A DNA stretch of 64,000 nucleotides from CAXNKG01 sp964202965 (GCA_964202965.1 CAXNKG010000007.1:1-64000); one strand, 5' to 3'; shown: positions 22,796 through 32,288, counted from the first letter of the stretch. Numbers and translations: made by a program. The notes: generated from the letters alone by a model not told the origin.

Positions 22796-24492
22796 TGACG
22801 TACGTGCCGGCACTTCTCATCGCGCTGCTGGGACTCGCGGCCCTGCCGGCCGCGGCGCGCGCGCAGGACCACGCGATGGACCATGCCGCCCACCAGGCCC
22901 CCGCAGGTGAGGCCGCGAATGTCCTCACGCTGAACGTCTCGATCTCGAACGGCGGCTTCGAGCCGGCTACCGTGTTCGTGCCGTCGGGACAGCCGGTGCA
23001 GTTGATGCTGCGCGGCCGGGGCACCGCCGAGCATCACTATCGGGTGGCCGGTCTCGAGCCCGACGAGCTCTGGTGGATCCTTCCGCCGTCCGGCGAAGGC
23101 GGCGAGCACGACCACCACGACGTGCAGTACGCGACGTCCCGGCCGCCGTCGCCGTCCGGCATCATGCCGACCGGCAGGGAAGTGCATGGATACGTCTCGG
23201 CCGCCAGGAACATCGACGTGGTCCTGTTTACGGCGTCCACGCCGGGGACCTACGAGATCGTCTGCGATCTGCACCCGGATGCGCGTGGCCGGCTCACGGT
23301 GTTCGACACCGCGGCGCCGGCGGCTACGACCGGCGCAGGTACGACGTCCGGCGTGATGCGCGCTGCGCTGACGAAGGACCTCGGGGTGGTCGATTACCAG
23401 GGCGCGAAGGGCATCCAGGTCGAGGCGATGTATGCGCCCGACGACGAGCAGCATGTGGCGCTGGTGGTGACTGAGCGCACGCACACGACCAACCTGCCGC
23501 CGGCGCAGGAGCCGGAGCTGTTCGTGAGCGGCACGCGCTTCGCCCTGCTCGATTCGAAGGTGATCACCGATTCCGTCCATCACCGCGCGACCTCCTACCG
23601 GTACGTGCGCGAGGCCGGCTTCGGCAGCGGGCACCAGATGATGACGCTGCGCCTCGCCTCGGGTCAGGAAGCGACCTGGCACCTGCCGCTGGCGATCGCG
23701 ATGCCCGGAGCGGGTGCCGCAGGCGCGGGCGTCGGCGAGCGGTGGGCGCTCATCCTCGCGATGCTCGGCGGGATGCTGACCGCGATGTGGCCGTGCCTCT
23801 TCCAGCTGACGGTCTACTTCATTCCCGCGCTGGCGGGCGTGGCAATGCAGGAAGGCGGATCGTCCTCGGCGGCCGGCCGCCGCCAGATCCTGGTGGCGGC
23901 GTTCTATTTCGTTCTCGGCTTCACGCTGGTGTATACGGCGACGGGCGCCGTCATCGGCTACGCCGCGCAGCAGTTCGGCGACACCTCGCAGTTCGAATCG
24001 TGGCAGCGATACGTCGGCGTGGCGGCCGGCATCGTCGTGATTGGCCTCGCGCTCCGCGTTGCCGCGAAAGTCCGGGCGCCGCTCATCTGCCGGATGCCGA
24101 TCCTGTCGAGGATGGCCAACTCGAACAAGCCGGCCACGCGGGTCGAGATGATGCTCGCGGGGCTGGCGTTCGCCACCGGGTGCATGACCTGCTTCGGGTC
24201 TGCGCTCGTCATCGGGATGGTGGTGTACGTGGGCCTCGCGCAGTCGGCGCTCTACGGCGCCCTCGTCCTGTTCCTGTTTTCACTTGGCATGGGAATTCCG
24301 CTCGTCATTGCCGCCGTCGCCATGGCGCGGGCCCTGCCAACACTGATGAAGCTCGAACGCGCCGTGCCCTGGATGGGACTGGCCAGCGCCGTCATGATGG
24401 CGGGGTTCGGCGTGCTGCTGATCAGCGGCAACTACATGATCGTGTCGGAGTGGACGTATAAGTTGGTCGAACGCGTGTCGGCGTTCTCCTGA
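22795..24492 (+). CDS. Cupredoxin-CcdA/DsbD-like membrane fusion protein
   Basis: 565 residues. After a signal peptide and a His-rich stretch (QDHAMDHAAHQ), residues about 45-165 form a cupredoxin-like domain (LNVSISNGGFEPATVFVPSG; VVLFTASTPGTYEIVCDLHPDARG), where His, Cys and His could hold copper. Residues about 175-300 are an extracytoplasmic beta domain. Residues about 315-560 are a CcdA/DsbD transmembrane domain with about six helices and Cys in MLTAMWPCLFQL and ATGCMTCFGSALV. CcdA domains move electrons across the membrane through such Cys. A copper-domain fusion suggests delivery of reductant to, or copper insertion in, the neighbouring cytochrome system. Confidence 0.8.
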   Translation: MTYVPALLIALLGLAALPAAARAQDHAMDHAAHQAPAGEAANVLTLNVSISNGGFEPATVFVPSGQPVQLMLRGRGTAEHHYRVAGLEPDELWWILPPSGEGGEHDHHDVQYATSRPPSPSGIMPTGREVHGYVSAARNIDVVLFTASTPGTYEIVCDLHPDARGRLTVFDTAAPAATTGAGTTSGVMRAALTKDLGVVDYQGAKGIQVEAMYAPDDEQHVALVVTERTHTTNLPPAQEPELFVSGTRFALLDSKVITDSVHHRATSYRYVREAGFGSGHQMMTLRLASGQEATWHLPLAIAMPGAGAAGAGVGERWALILAMLGGMLTAMWPCLFQLTVYFIPALAGVAMQEGGSSSAAGRRQILVAAFYFVLGFTLVYTATGAVIGYAAQQFGDTSQFESWQRYVGVAAGIVVIGLALRVAAKVRAPLICRMPILSRMANSNKPATRVEMMLAGLAFATGCMTCFGSALVIGMVVYVGLAQSALYGALVLFLFSLGMGIPLVIAAVAMARALPTLMKLERAVPWMGLASAVMMAGFGVLLISGNYMIVSEWTYKLVERVSAFS

Positions 24493-24516
24493 GATCGCGT
24501 CAGCCTGCCGCCGGGC

Positions 24517-24840
24517 TCACAGCAGCGGTCTGGACTCCCACTGGGGCGCATTCAGCAGCGCGTGGTACTCGTGCGGCGGGATCGTCCGTTTCGCGTAGCG
24601 GCAGGCCACGACGAACGCGTCATCGCCGTCGCGCCAGTTGACCGTCAGGACATCGCACGTGAAGGTCACGCCAGGAGCCACCTCCAGCGTGAGCACGTCG
24701 CCGGGCTTCGGAATCGCCTGCACCTCCAGACGGCTGATGAACCGGACGGCGTCGTTGGAGATTCGCGTGGGTTCACCGTACGGGTCCGGGCGAAGCGTCA
24801 AGGACGGAATTCTGAGATTGATGATGACGGTCTGGGCCAT
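24517..24840 (-). CDS. Conserved hypothetical protein, 107 residues
   Basis: A small soluble protein with no signal peptide (MAQTVIINLRIPSLTLRPDP ... WRDGDDAFVVACRYAKRTI). Codon use is like its neighbours, and a clean start and stop support it as a real gene. I do not recognise the family. It follows cysNC on the same strand after a 21-base gap, so it may be cotranscribed with sulfate activation. Confidence 0.55.
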   Translation of the reverse strand: MAQTVIINLRIPSLTLRPDPYGEPTRISNDAVRFISRLEVQAIPKPGDVLTLEVAPGVTFTCDVLTVNWRDGDDAFVVACRYAKRTIPPHEYHALLNAPQWESRPLL

Positions 24841-24861
24841 GAGGACGTGGGGCCTGAATGG

Positions 24862-26766
24862 CTACCGGGATGAGATGACGCCGGCCGAGCGCAGCGCGTC
24901 GAGCACGCGGTCGGCCGCCTGCTCCGCGGCGACTGCGCTGGTGTCGATGTGCAGATCGGGCGCTTCGGGTGCTTCGTAGGGCGCATCGACGCCGGTAAAG
25001 TTCTTCAGTTCTCCGCGCCGCGCCTTCCGGTACAGGCCCTTGGGATCGCGCGCTTCGGCCACCGGCAACGGCGCATCCACGAACACCTCGATGAACTGCC
25101 CTTCAGGCAGGAGCTCGCGAGCCATCAGCCGATCGGCGCGATACGGGGAGATAAAGGAGACGAGGACGATGAGCCCGGCATCCGCCATGAGTCTGGCCAC
25201 TTCCGCCACGCGGCGGATGTTCTCGACGCGGTCCGCATCGGTGAAGCCGAGGTCCCGGTTCAGCCCGTGCCGCACGTTGTCGCCGTCGAGGATATACGTG
25301 TGGTGCCCGAGCTGGTGGAGACGCGTCTCCACGATGTTGGCGATGGTCGACTTGCCGGCGCCGGACAGGCCGGTCAGCCAGACGACGCACGGGCGCTGGC
25401 CTTTGAGGCGGGCGCGGCTGCTGCCGCTGACGTCGAACGCCTGCCATGGCAGATTCTGCGATCGGCGCAGCGCAAACTGCACCAGGCCCGCCCCGACCGT
25501 GTCGTTCGTGAGCCGATCGATCAGGATGAAGCCCCCCAGGTCGCGGTTCACGGCATAGGGGTCGAACACGAGGGGCCGGTTGACGTCGAGGTCGCACACG
25601 CCGAGCTCGTTCATCTCGAGCTTGCGGCTCGCAATATGTGCGTGGGTGTTGACGTCGATCGTGTATTTCAGGCGCGTGACCGTCGCGAGCGCGGTCTGCG
25701 TCGCGAGTTTCATGACGTACGACCGGCCCGGCATCATGGCGTGCTCGTGCATCCAGATCAGCGTCGCCTGCAGCTGATCGGCCACTCCCGGCTCATGCTC
25801 GGGCGCCACGAGCACGTCCCCGCGCGCCACGTCGATGTCGTCCGCCAGCGTTACGGTCACCGAGAGACCCGCCGGCGCAACCTCCACACGACGGTCGCCT
25901 ACCAGAATCCGGGCGACTCGGCTGCGGCGGCGCGACGGTAGCACCGACACCGCGTCGCCAGGGCGGAGCACGCCGCTCGCCACCACGCCGGCGATCCCTC
26001 GAAAATCCTGGTGGGGCCGGTGGATCTGCTGAACCGCCAGGCGCAGCGGCTTCGCGGCGGGATCGTCCGGGACGGGGATGGCGTCGAGGAGATCGAGGAG
26101 CGCCGGTCCGGTGTACCAGGGCATCAGGGCGCTGCGGGATACGACGTTGGCGCCGGTCGCGGCCGCGATCGGGATGCCGGTCACATCGGGAAGGCCGACA
26201 CGGGCACAGAACTCCTGATACTCGCCCTCGATCCGGTCGAAGACCGCCCTGGAATGGTCCACGAGGTCCATCTTGTTGACCGCCAGCACCGCGCGGCGGA
26301 TGCCGAGCAGCGAGACCAGGTACGTGTGCCGGCGGGTCTGCGTGAGGACTCCCTTTCGCGCATCCACCAGCACCACCGCGACATCGGCTGTCGACGCGCC
26401 GGTGACCATGTTGCGGGTGTACTGCTCGTGACCGGGAGCGTCGGCGAGGATGTAGTTGCGCGTGGCGGTCGAGAAATAGCGATAGGCGACGTCAATCGTG
26501 ATGCCTTGCTCGCGCTCGGCGGCGAGGCCGTCGGTCAGCAGGGCGAGATCGAGGTCGCCCCCGCGCGTGCCCATCGTGACCGAATCGGCGGCCAGCGTCG
26601 CGAGCTGATCTTCGAAGATGCCCCTGGACTCGTACAGCAGCCGCCCGATCAGCGTGGACTTCCCGTCGTCCACGCTCCCGCAGGCGATGAGACGCAGCCG
26701 CGTGCGGCCTGCCTGCGCAGCCAGCCACGCCTCCAGCGTCCGGTGATCCACGGTGGTCCCAGTCAT
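24862..26766 (-). CDS. cysNC: CysNC, sulfate adenylyltransferase large subunit fused to APS kinase
   Basis: 634 residues. The N-terminal GTPase (CysN) has LIACGSVDDGKSTLIGRLLYES, ADAPGHEQYTRNMVTGAS and NKMDLV. The C-terminal APS kinase (CysC) from about residue 440 has VWLTGLSGAGKSTIAN, ILDGDNVRHGLNRDLGF, SFISPYRADR and FVDAPLPVAEARDPKGLY. Together with CysD it turns sulfate and ATP into PAPS. ATG 26766 is shared with the cysD stop (TGATG), which indicates tight coupling. Confidence 0.95.
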   Translation of the reverse strand: MTGTTVDHRTLEAWLAAQAGRTRLRLIACGSVDDGKSTLIGRLLYESRGIFEDQLATLAADSVTMGTRGGDLDLALLTDGLAAEREQGITIDVAYRYFSTATRNYILADAPGHEQYTRNMVTGASTADVAVVLVDARKGVLTQTRRHTYLVSLLGIRRAVLAVNKMDLVDHSRAVFDRIEGEYQEFCARVGLPDVTGIPIAAATGANVVSRSALMPWYTGPALLDLLDAIPVPDDPAAKPLRLAVQQIHRPHQDFRGIAGVVASGVLRPGDAVSVLPSRRRSRVARILVGDRRVEVAPAGLSVTVTLADDIDVARGDVLVAPEHEPGVADQLQATLIWMHEHAMMPGRSYVMKLATQTALATVTRLKYTIDVNTHAHIASRKLEMNELGVCDLDVNRPLVFDPYAVNRDLGGFILIDRLTNDTVGAGLVQFALRRSQNLPWQAFDVSGSSRARLKGQRPCVVWLTGLSGAGKSTIANIVETRLHQLGHHTYILDGDNVRHGLNRDLGFTDADRVENIRRVAEVARLMADAGLIVLVSFISPYRADRLMARELLPEGQFIEVFVDAPLPVAEARDPKGLYRKARRGELKNFTGVDAPYEAPEAPDLHIDTSAVAAEQAADRVLDALRSAGVISSR

Positions 26767-27713
26767 CAGAAGTACCCGTCGCGCTTCTTCTTTTCCATCG
26801 ACGAGCTGTCGTCGTGGTCGATGAGGCGGCCCTGGCGCTCGGACGTGCGGACCGTGCACATTTCGGTGACGATCGCCGCGAGCGTGCCAGCGTCGCTCTC
26901 GATGGCGGCGGTCAGTGGATAGCAGCCGAGGGTGCGGAACCGTACCGTCCGGAGGGCCGGCTGCTCCGCGGGCTCGAGCGGCATGCGGTCGTCATCCACC
27001 ATGATCCATCCCGCCGCCCGCCGCACCACCGGCCGCGGCTTGGCGAAGTACAGCGGGACGATCGGAATGCTCTCCCGGTAGATGTAGTGCCAGACGTCGA
27101 GCTCCGTCCAGTTCGAGAGCGGAAAGACCCGGACGCTTTCGCCCTCGCGTACGAGAGGGTTGTACAGCCGCCACAGCTCCGGCCGCTGGCGCCTGGGATC
27201 CCACTGGTGCCGGGCCGATCGCACGGAGACGATGCGCTCCTTGGCGCGCGACTTTTCTTCGTCGCGCCGGGCCCCGCCGAACGCCGCGTCGAACCCGTGT
27301 GCGTCGAGCGCCTGCTTCAGCGCTTCCGTCTTCATGACGTCGGTGTAGACGACCGACCCGTGGGTGAATGGCGTCACGCCGCCCGCGATCCCCGCCGGGT
27401 TCGTGTGCACGATCAGGTCAAGCCCGTGGCGCGCGGCGGTCTCGTCGCGGAACTGGATCATCTCGCGGAACTTCCAGGTCGTATCGACATGGAGGAGCGG
27501 GAAGGGCGGTTTGGCAGGGGAGAACGCCTTGAGCGCCAGGTGCAGCATCACCGAGCTGTCCTTGCCGATGGAGTACAGCATCACGGGCCGGCGGCACTCG
27601 GCGGCCACCTCGCGCAGGATGTGGATGCTCTCGGCTTCGAGCTGCTCGAGATGTGTCGGAGACGGACGCACGCCGGACACAGCAGCTGGCGCACCCGATT
27701 CAGCTGGATGCAT
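26766..27713 (-). CDS. cysD: CysD, sulfate adenylyltransferase small subunit
   Basis: 315 residues of the ATP pyrophosphatase family: HLEQLEAESIHILREVAAE, the PP-loop MLYSIGKDSSVMLHLALKAF, LLHVDTTWKFREMI, FGGARRDEEKSRAKERI, NWTELDVWHYIY and RFRTLGCYPLTAAIESDA. It forms ATP sulfurylase with CysN. The sense strand ends directly in cysNC. ATG 27713 is chosen; about 20 unconserved residues precede the usual HLEQLEAES start. No sulfate reductase genes are nearby, so the PAPS may serve sulfation as well as assimilation. Confidence 0.95.
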   Translation of the reverse strand: MHPAESGAPAAVSGVRPSPTHLEQLEAESIHILREVAAECRRPVMLYSIGKDSSVMLHLALKAFSPAKPPFPLLHVDTTWKFREMIQFRDETAARHGLDLIVHTNPAGIAGGVTPFTHGSVVYTDVMKTEALKQALDAHGFDAAFGGARRDEEKSRAKERIVSVRSARHQWDPRRQRPELWRLYNPLVREGESVRVFPLSNWTELDVWHYIYRESIPIVPLYFAKPRPVVRRAAGWIMVDDDRMPLEPAEQPALRTVRFRTLGCYPLTAAIESDAGTLAAIVTEMCTVRTSERQGRLIDHDDSSSMEKKKRDGYF

Positions 27714-27836
27714 GGACTCCACGGCGGTCAGGGACAAGGGGCACTGTATCACGCGGTGGCGTTCCCGGAACCGGTTCTGCGGGCCGCGAGTGGAGCGGCC
27801 GGTCAGGAAACGCTAGAATTGCGCCGGAGGTGTGGC

Positions 27837-28217
27837 GTGATTACAGCGCGAATCCTTGCACTCGTCTCTCTCGGCATCATCCTGACCGTCGGTCCCCTCG
27901 CCGCGCATCATGCGTGGCCCGTCAGCTATTCCACACTCGTGACCGTCAAGGGCACGGTGACGTCCTACGCATGGGGAAACCCGCACACCATGTTCGGCCT
28001 CGACGTGACGACGGCCGGTGGCCAGGTCCAGAAGTGGAACGTCGGCGGGCCGAGCACCGACCGCATGGCGAGGAACGGCTGGGGGCGCGACACCCTCAAG
28101 CCGGGCGACGTGATCGAGGCAACCGGGTATCAGTTCGCCGACGGCCAGAGCGTCCTGCGTCTCGAGAAGGTGCTGCTGTCGGGCGGGAAGGAACTGTTCC
28201 TGTACGGCCGACGATAG
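27837..28217 (+). CDS. DUF6152-like small secreted protein (copy 1)
   Basis: 126 residues. The signal peptide (MITARILALVSLGIILTVGPLAAHH) runs into an AHHAWPVSY motif, followed by VTVKGTVTSYAWGNPHTMFGLDV and a beta-rich remainder ending LLSGGKELFLYG. GTG 27837 has GGAGG six bases upstream, and a TAGAAT -10-like box lies at 27813-27818. Similar proteins lie at 38497, 53147 and 57359. The fold and role are unknown to me. The 'GNPH/NPHxxxxxxV' stretch is the best-conserved feature, along with the mature N-terminal His pair. Confidence 0.8.
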   Translation: MITARILALVSLGIILTVGPLAAHHAWPVSYSTLVTVKGTVTSYAWGNPHTMFGLDVTTAGGQVQKWNVGGPSTDRMARNGWGRDTLKPGDVIEATGYQFADGQSVLRLEKVLLSGGKELFLYGRR

Positions 28218-28227
28218 GTCCGCGGGG

Positions 28228-29757
28228 CTACTGCTCGAGCTGAGCGAGGAAATCCCGCGCGACGGCCGCGACGTCCTCGTGCTTCACATCCACCGCGGCA
28301 TTGAGCGCCCGCATGTCCGCGTCCGAGATCTTGCCGGCGAGGCGCGCGAGCGCGCGCCCAATCGCCGGCTCCTGCAGGAGCGCCGCGGTCCGCACCACCG
28401 GTATCGCGCCGTACGGCGGAAAGTACCGGCGCGTGTCGGCCAGCGGCGTGAGATCGAGCGCATCGATCAGCGCGCTCGTCGCATCCCCGGCAATCACGTC
28501 CACCTGGCCGTCCGCCAGCGCGCGGTAGGTCAGCGTCAGGTCCATCGCGCGCGTCTGATTGCCGAACGTCAAGCCGTACGTTCGGACAAGCCCCGGATAC
28601 CCGTCGTTGCGCTCCAGGAACTCGTACCCGAATCCTGGCGTCCAGCGGCCGGCAACTGACTGCAGATCGTCAATCGTCCGCAGGCCGAACGCGCGCGCGT
28701 CGCGCGAGCGGACGAGAATCGTGAACGTGTTGTCGAATCCCAGCGGCGCCAGGACCGACAGGCCGGCGTTCGCATACAGCTCGCGGGCCCTGGTGAGTGC
28801 CAGCGCGGGATCGTGGGGCACCGCCTCGTCAAACACCGCGGTCACGGCGGTGCCGGTGTACTCGACATAGACGTCGATGTCTCCGGTCCGGATGCCGCGA
28901 TCGCACACGAAGGTGCCGCCCAGATTCAGCTTCCGCACGACGCGCACGCCGCCCTCGGCTTCAATCGCCTGCGCGATCAGCTCTCCCAGGATCACCTGCT
29001 CGGTGAAGTTCTTCGATCCGACAACGACGGTCGCGTCGCGGCTGCGCGCGTAGCCGAGGCCCGACAGGACCACGACGAAGAGGATCGCGATGGCCGCCGT
29101 GGCGCCGGCGTGGGATGAGGAGATCGACGCCGGTCTGAGCCGCCGCTGCAGCCACGCCAGCAGCGCGTCCGCGACAACGGCCAGGGCCGCCGCCGGAATC
29201 GCGCCGGCCAGGATCGTCGTCGTATCCACCATCGACAGACCCCGGAAGATGTACTCGCCAAGCCCCCCGGCGCCAATCGCGGCCGCGATGGTGGCGGTGC
29301 CGACGCCAATCACCGTCGCCACGCGGACGCCGGCGATGATCGACGGCAGCGCCAGCGGCAGCTGCACGAGGAACAGCAGCTGCCGCCGCGTCATGCCCAT
29401 CGCCACACCCGCGTCGATGACCGCGCGGTCGATTCCCTGAATGCCGGTCATCGTCATCCGGACGATCGGCAGCAGCGCGTAGATCGACAATGCGACCAGC
29501 GCGGTCCGCGGGCCCACACCGCCGATGAACGGCAGCGGCAGGAGGAATCCCAGCAGCGCCAGGCTGGGAATCGTCTGCGTGATGTTCGTCAGGAGGACGA
29601 CGGGTCGGCCGAGCCGCGGCCGCAGCACGGCGAGAACACCGGCGGGCACGCCAGCCGCCACGGCGGCGCTCGTGGAGACGAGCACGAGCATGACGTGCTG
29701 CTGCAGCAGTTGCCACAGCTCGCCGCCATGCGTCGCCCAGAAGCGAAAGACTTCCAT
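28228..29757 (-). CDS. Glycine-betaine/choline-type ABC permease fused to substrate-binding protein
   Basis: 509 residues. Residues 1-210 are an OpuCB-like permease with about six membrane segments and the loop signature (RMTMTGIQGIDRAVIDAGVAMGMTRRQLLFLVQLPLALPSI). Residues about 240-505 are an OpuAC-like binding domain (TVVVGSKNFTEQVILGELIAQAIE; DIDVYVEYTGTAVTAVF; LTLTYRALADGQVDVIAGDATSALI). Such permease-binding-protein fusions take up quaternary ammonium osmolytes. The ATPase gene ends on the same base as this start (29757), so the two form one operon. Confidence 0.9.
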   Translation of the reverse strand: MEVFRFWATHGGELWQLLQQHVMLVLVSTSAAVAAGVPAGVLAVLRPRLGRPVVLLTNITQTIPSLALLGFLLPLPFIGGVGPRTALVALSIYALLPIVRMTMTGIQGIDRAVIDAGVAMGMTRRQLLFLVQLPLALPSIIAGVRVATVIGVGTATIAAAIGAGGLGEYIFRGLSMVDTTTILAGAIPAAALAVVADALLAWLQRRLRPASISSSHAGATAAIAILFVVVLSGLGYARSRDATVVVGSKNFTEQVILGELIAQAIEAEGGVRVVRKLNLGGTFVCDRGIRTGDIDVYVEYTGTAVTAVFDEAVPHDPALALTRARELYANAGLSVLAPLGFDNTFTILVRSRDARAFGLRTIDDLQSVAGRWTPGFGYEFLERNDGYPGLVRTYGLTFGNQTRAMDLTLTYRALADGQVDVIAGDATSALIDALDLTPLADTRRYFPPYGAIPVVRTAALLQEPAIGRALARLAGKISDADMRALNAAVDVKHEDVAAVARDFLAQLEQ

Positions 29758-30503
29758 CAGGCTGATGGTCCAGGCGCGACGGTGTCCATGAAGGCGCGCA
29801 CCACGGGGTCGGCCGACGCCGCGATCGCCGAGGGTGTATCGCAGATGACCAGGCGGCCGTCATCCACGACGCCGATCCGCCGGCCAAGGATGATGGCTTC
29901 CGCCATGTCGTGCGTCACAACGATCACGGTTGTGGCGAGGCGGCGCTGGATGCGCATGAACTCGCGCCGGATCTCCAGACGCGTGACCGGATCGAGCGCG
30001 CCGAAGGGTTCGTCCATCACCAGAATCGGGGGATCGACGGCAAGCGCGCGCGCCAGACCGACGCGCTGGCGCTGGCCCCCGGACAGTTCATGGGGCCGCC
30101 GCGAGGCGTATTCGTGCGCCGGAAGGCCCACGAGGTCCAGGAGTGCTGCGGCGCGCGCGCGGGCCCGATCCGCCGGCCACCGCTCGAGCCGCGGTACCAC
30201 AGTGATGTTCTCCGCGACGCTCATATGCGGGAAGAGCCCGACGTCCTGGAACATGTACCCGATGCGGCGGCGGAGCGTGATGCCGTCCCACTCGCGCGTG
30301 TCGCGCCCGTCGACGACGACGCTGCCGGAGGTGGGCAGCAGCAGGCGGTTGATCAGTTTGAGCAGGGTGGTCTTGCCCGCGCCGCTCCGGCCGACGAGCA
30401 CGAGCACCTCGGCGGCCTCGACATCCAGATCGAGGTGCCGCAGGACAGGAGGGCGCCCCGCGTATTCAAAGCCGACGTCGGCGAAGCGGACCGGCGCGGC
30501 CAT
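29757..30503 (-). CDS. ABC transporter ATPase, glycine-betaine/choline type
   Basis: 248 residues with Walker A VGRSGAGKTTLLKLINRLL, Q-loop YMFQDVGLFPHMSVAENI, signature LSGGQRQRVGLARAL, Walker B ILVMDEPFGALDP and H-loop VTHDMAEA. It lacks the C-terminal CBS pair of OpuCA/ProV enzymes, so it is the short form. It is upstream of the fused permease/binding protein and overlaps it. Osmolyte uptake is inferred from the partner. Confidence 0.92.
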   Translation of the reverse strand: MAAPVRFADVGFEYAGRPPVLRHLDLDVEAAEVLVLVGRSGAGKTTLLKLINRLLLPTSGSVVVDGRDTREWDGITLRRRIGYMFQDVGLFPHMSVAENITVVPRLERWPADRARARAAALLDLVGLPAHEYASRRPHELSGGQRQRVGLARALAVDPPILVMDEPFGALDPVTRLEIRREFMRIQRRLATTVIVVTHDMAEAIILGRRIGVVDDGRLVICDTPSAIAASADPVVRAFMDTVAPGPSA

Positions 30504-30538
30504 GACGGCCGATCATACCGCTGAGCGCAGAACCCTCG

Positions 30539-31411
30539 TCAGTTGCGTTTCGACATCCACCGCCTGCGCTTGAACACCACCCGATCCAGCCACGAGATCG
30601 GCCAACGGGGCTGAGGCGTGAGCTTCCGGGCGGCTTCCTTGGTCGCCGGCGCGCCGTCCACGAGCAGCTGATCCGGCTGCAGATACGTCCCAAACACCAG
30701 GTCCCCGAGTGGTATCCCGTAGAACCCCGCCACGTTCTGGTTGCACCTGTAGTTCGCGTGATGCGCCTGATGGAATCCGTACATCCGGCGCCACATTGGT
30801 CCCAGGACGGGGCTCGCAATCCTCCGGCTCCACCACGGATCGTACGGGAGGTGGTGCATCACGTGAATCGTCTCGTACAGGAAATGGGCGATCGTAATGG
30901 CCGCGTAGCCGCCGATGAGAATCGGAACCGTCGGAAACGAGAAGGCCATCGGCACGAAGAACGGCGTGAAGCTCGCCCAGAACGGCAGCAGCGCCCACGG
31001 CGGAAACGTGGCCTGATCGTCATGCTCGACGTCGGTGATCGGATACGCGCTGCGCACGGTGCTGCCGGTCGAATCGAACCCGATCGACGTCAGCTTGTGA
31101 TGGGCAAGATGGCTTGTGCAGAGCGTTCGGAGAAACCGCACCGTCTCGATGTGCAGGAGATAGCGATGGAAGAAATATTCTCCGAAGCAGAGGACCACAC
31201 CGGTGGCGAGGCCCGTGAGCACGATCGCCCCCCCACCGGCTGACAGCTGCTGCTCCCACGTCCAGGGGAAGAAGTACCAGATCACCCCGTAGAGCCCCGC
31301 CAGTTGGGCACCGAGGAACACCGCAAAGAACAGCGGTGCCGCCCGATTGGTGCTCCGGCTTTCATACGACAGAAAATTCAGCGTGACAGATCCTGACCCG
31401 GTTGCGGACAC
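30539..31411 (-). CDS. Sterol desaturase / fatty acid hydroxylase family membrane enzyme
   Basis: 290 residues with four or more membrane segments and the di-iron histidine boxes of the family: GEYFFHRYLLH, HLAHHKLTS, ETIHVMHHLPYDPW and FHQAHHANYRCNQNVAGFYGIPLGDLVFGTY. Members hydroxylate or desaturate lipid, sterol or carotenoid substrates with O2. Here the substrate is unknown. It is a lone gene facing the ABC operon end, with only a short gap. Confidence 0.88.
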   Translation of the reverse strand: MSATGSGSVTLNFLSYESRSTNRAAPLFFAVFLGAQLAGLYGVIWYFFPWTWEQQLSAGGGAIVLTGLATGVVLCFGEYFFHRYLLHIETVRFLRTLCTSHLAHHKLTSIGFDSTGSTVRSAYPITDVEHDDQATFPPWALLPFWASFTPFFVPMAFSFPTVPILIGGYAAITIAHFLYETIHVMHHLPYDPWWSRRIASPVLGPMWRRMYGFHQAHHANYRCNQNVAGFYGIPLGDLVFGTYLQPDQLLVDGAPATKEAARKLTPQPRWPISWLDRVVFKRRRWMSKRN

Positions 31412-31445
31412 AGCGCCTCTAGGATGACAGCAAAACTGATGGGGC

Positions 31446-31486
31446 GCGAAGCGCCATGCTCGCCCTCGACGGGCATGGCGCTTCGC
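31446..31486 (-). terminator. Long inverted repeat, probable terminator of the secreted-protein gene
   Basis: A perfect 14-bp inverted repeat, arms 31446-31459 and 31473-31486 with a 13-base loop, lies 17 bases beyond the stop of the minus-strand gene 31503-32288. On that strand a short T-rich stretch follows further on. A protein-binding site is the alternative. Confidence 0.6.
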
Positions 31487-31502
31487 AGGTTATCTGAGGG
31501 AA

Positions 31503-32288
31503 TTACCGGGGCGCCGCCGGCGCAGCGGGAGCGGCCGCAGGCGCGTTCGCGCCCGGCTGCTGCAGTACGACCCCGCCCGGTCCGATCAACGCGCCGCCCG
31601 CACGGTACGGCGGCGGCTCGTGCTGCCGCAGCCCGTGGATCGAGTTCGCATAGTAGTCGGTGTAGCGCATGCCCTGGCCCTTCGCGTCAACGAACCCGAC
31701 CGAGTTATTGAAGATGCCCGGTTCGGGAGCGCCCTTCGGCGCCGTGCCCTCATAGACATACAGCCGGTTCTCGTGCATCGTGATGTAGGCAAACGTCCGC
31801 GATTCGTCTGCGTTCGACAGCTGCACCATGTAGCCTTCGACGACGTCCTGGAACTGCAGCGTCGCGTCGGTGAGTTTCACGCCGGGCCTCTGGAGCATCT
31901 TCTGCAGCGCGAACAGCTGCGCGCCGCGCACGTCCATCCTCCAGTACCCGAGCCCGAGCACTCCGCCCTGGCGGCCGTCCTGCGTTCCGATGCAGGTTTC
32001 CGCGCCGGGGGGGCAGGCCTTCGAGCGTGCCTCGCCCATCGTGGCCATACCGCGGTAGTCGACGACGGTCACGGTATAACGCTCCTGGCCGCGAGATGCA
32101 CGATAGATGCGCGCGGGCAGCCTGTAGCGGTACTGTGATTCCCAGGTCGCATTCTCGACCGTCGGCTTCCCCGGGAAGTTCACCTTGAATCCGTCTTCAA
32201 CGAAGATGTGCTCGTCCCATTCCTGCGCGACGGCAGGTGCGGCGAGGGCAAGCATGAGAGCGGCGGCAATACATGACATCAGGCGCAT
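31503..32288 (-). CDS. Secreted protein of a three-member local family (copy A)
   Basis: 261 residues. Signal peptide MRLMSCIAAALMLALAAPAVA, then QEWDEHIFVEDGFKVNFPGKPTVENATW, with RYTVTVVDYR, a Cys pair (ACPPGAETC), GYWRMDVRGAQL and APEPGIFNNSVGFVD. The tail is Ala/Pro-rich. It is clearly related to the two tandem genes at 33350 and 34081. The 'DGFKVNFPGKP' start and even spacing of beta strands suggest a domain that is also found in bacterial lipoproteins and stress proteins. No catalytic motif is visible, and the function is unknown. Confidence 0.8.
   Translation of the reverse strand: MRLMSCIAAALMLALAAPAVAQEWDEHIFVEDGFKVNFPGKPTVENATWESQYRYRLPARIYRASRGQERYTVTVVDYRGMATMGEARSKACPPGAETCIGTQDGRQGGVLGLGYWRMDVRGAQLFALQKMLQRPGVKLTDATLQFQDVVEGYMVQLSNADESRTFAYITMHENRLYVYEGTAPKGAPEPGIFNNSVGFVDAKGQGMRYTDYYANSIHGLRQHEPPPYRAGGALIGPGGVVLQQPGANAPAAAPAAPAAPR

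Noticed and set aside
31446..31486. The long inverted repeat as an IS end or phage attachment site.
   Set aside because: No transposase or integrase is nearby, and no target-site duplication is visible. A terminator after a minus-strand gene explains it.
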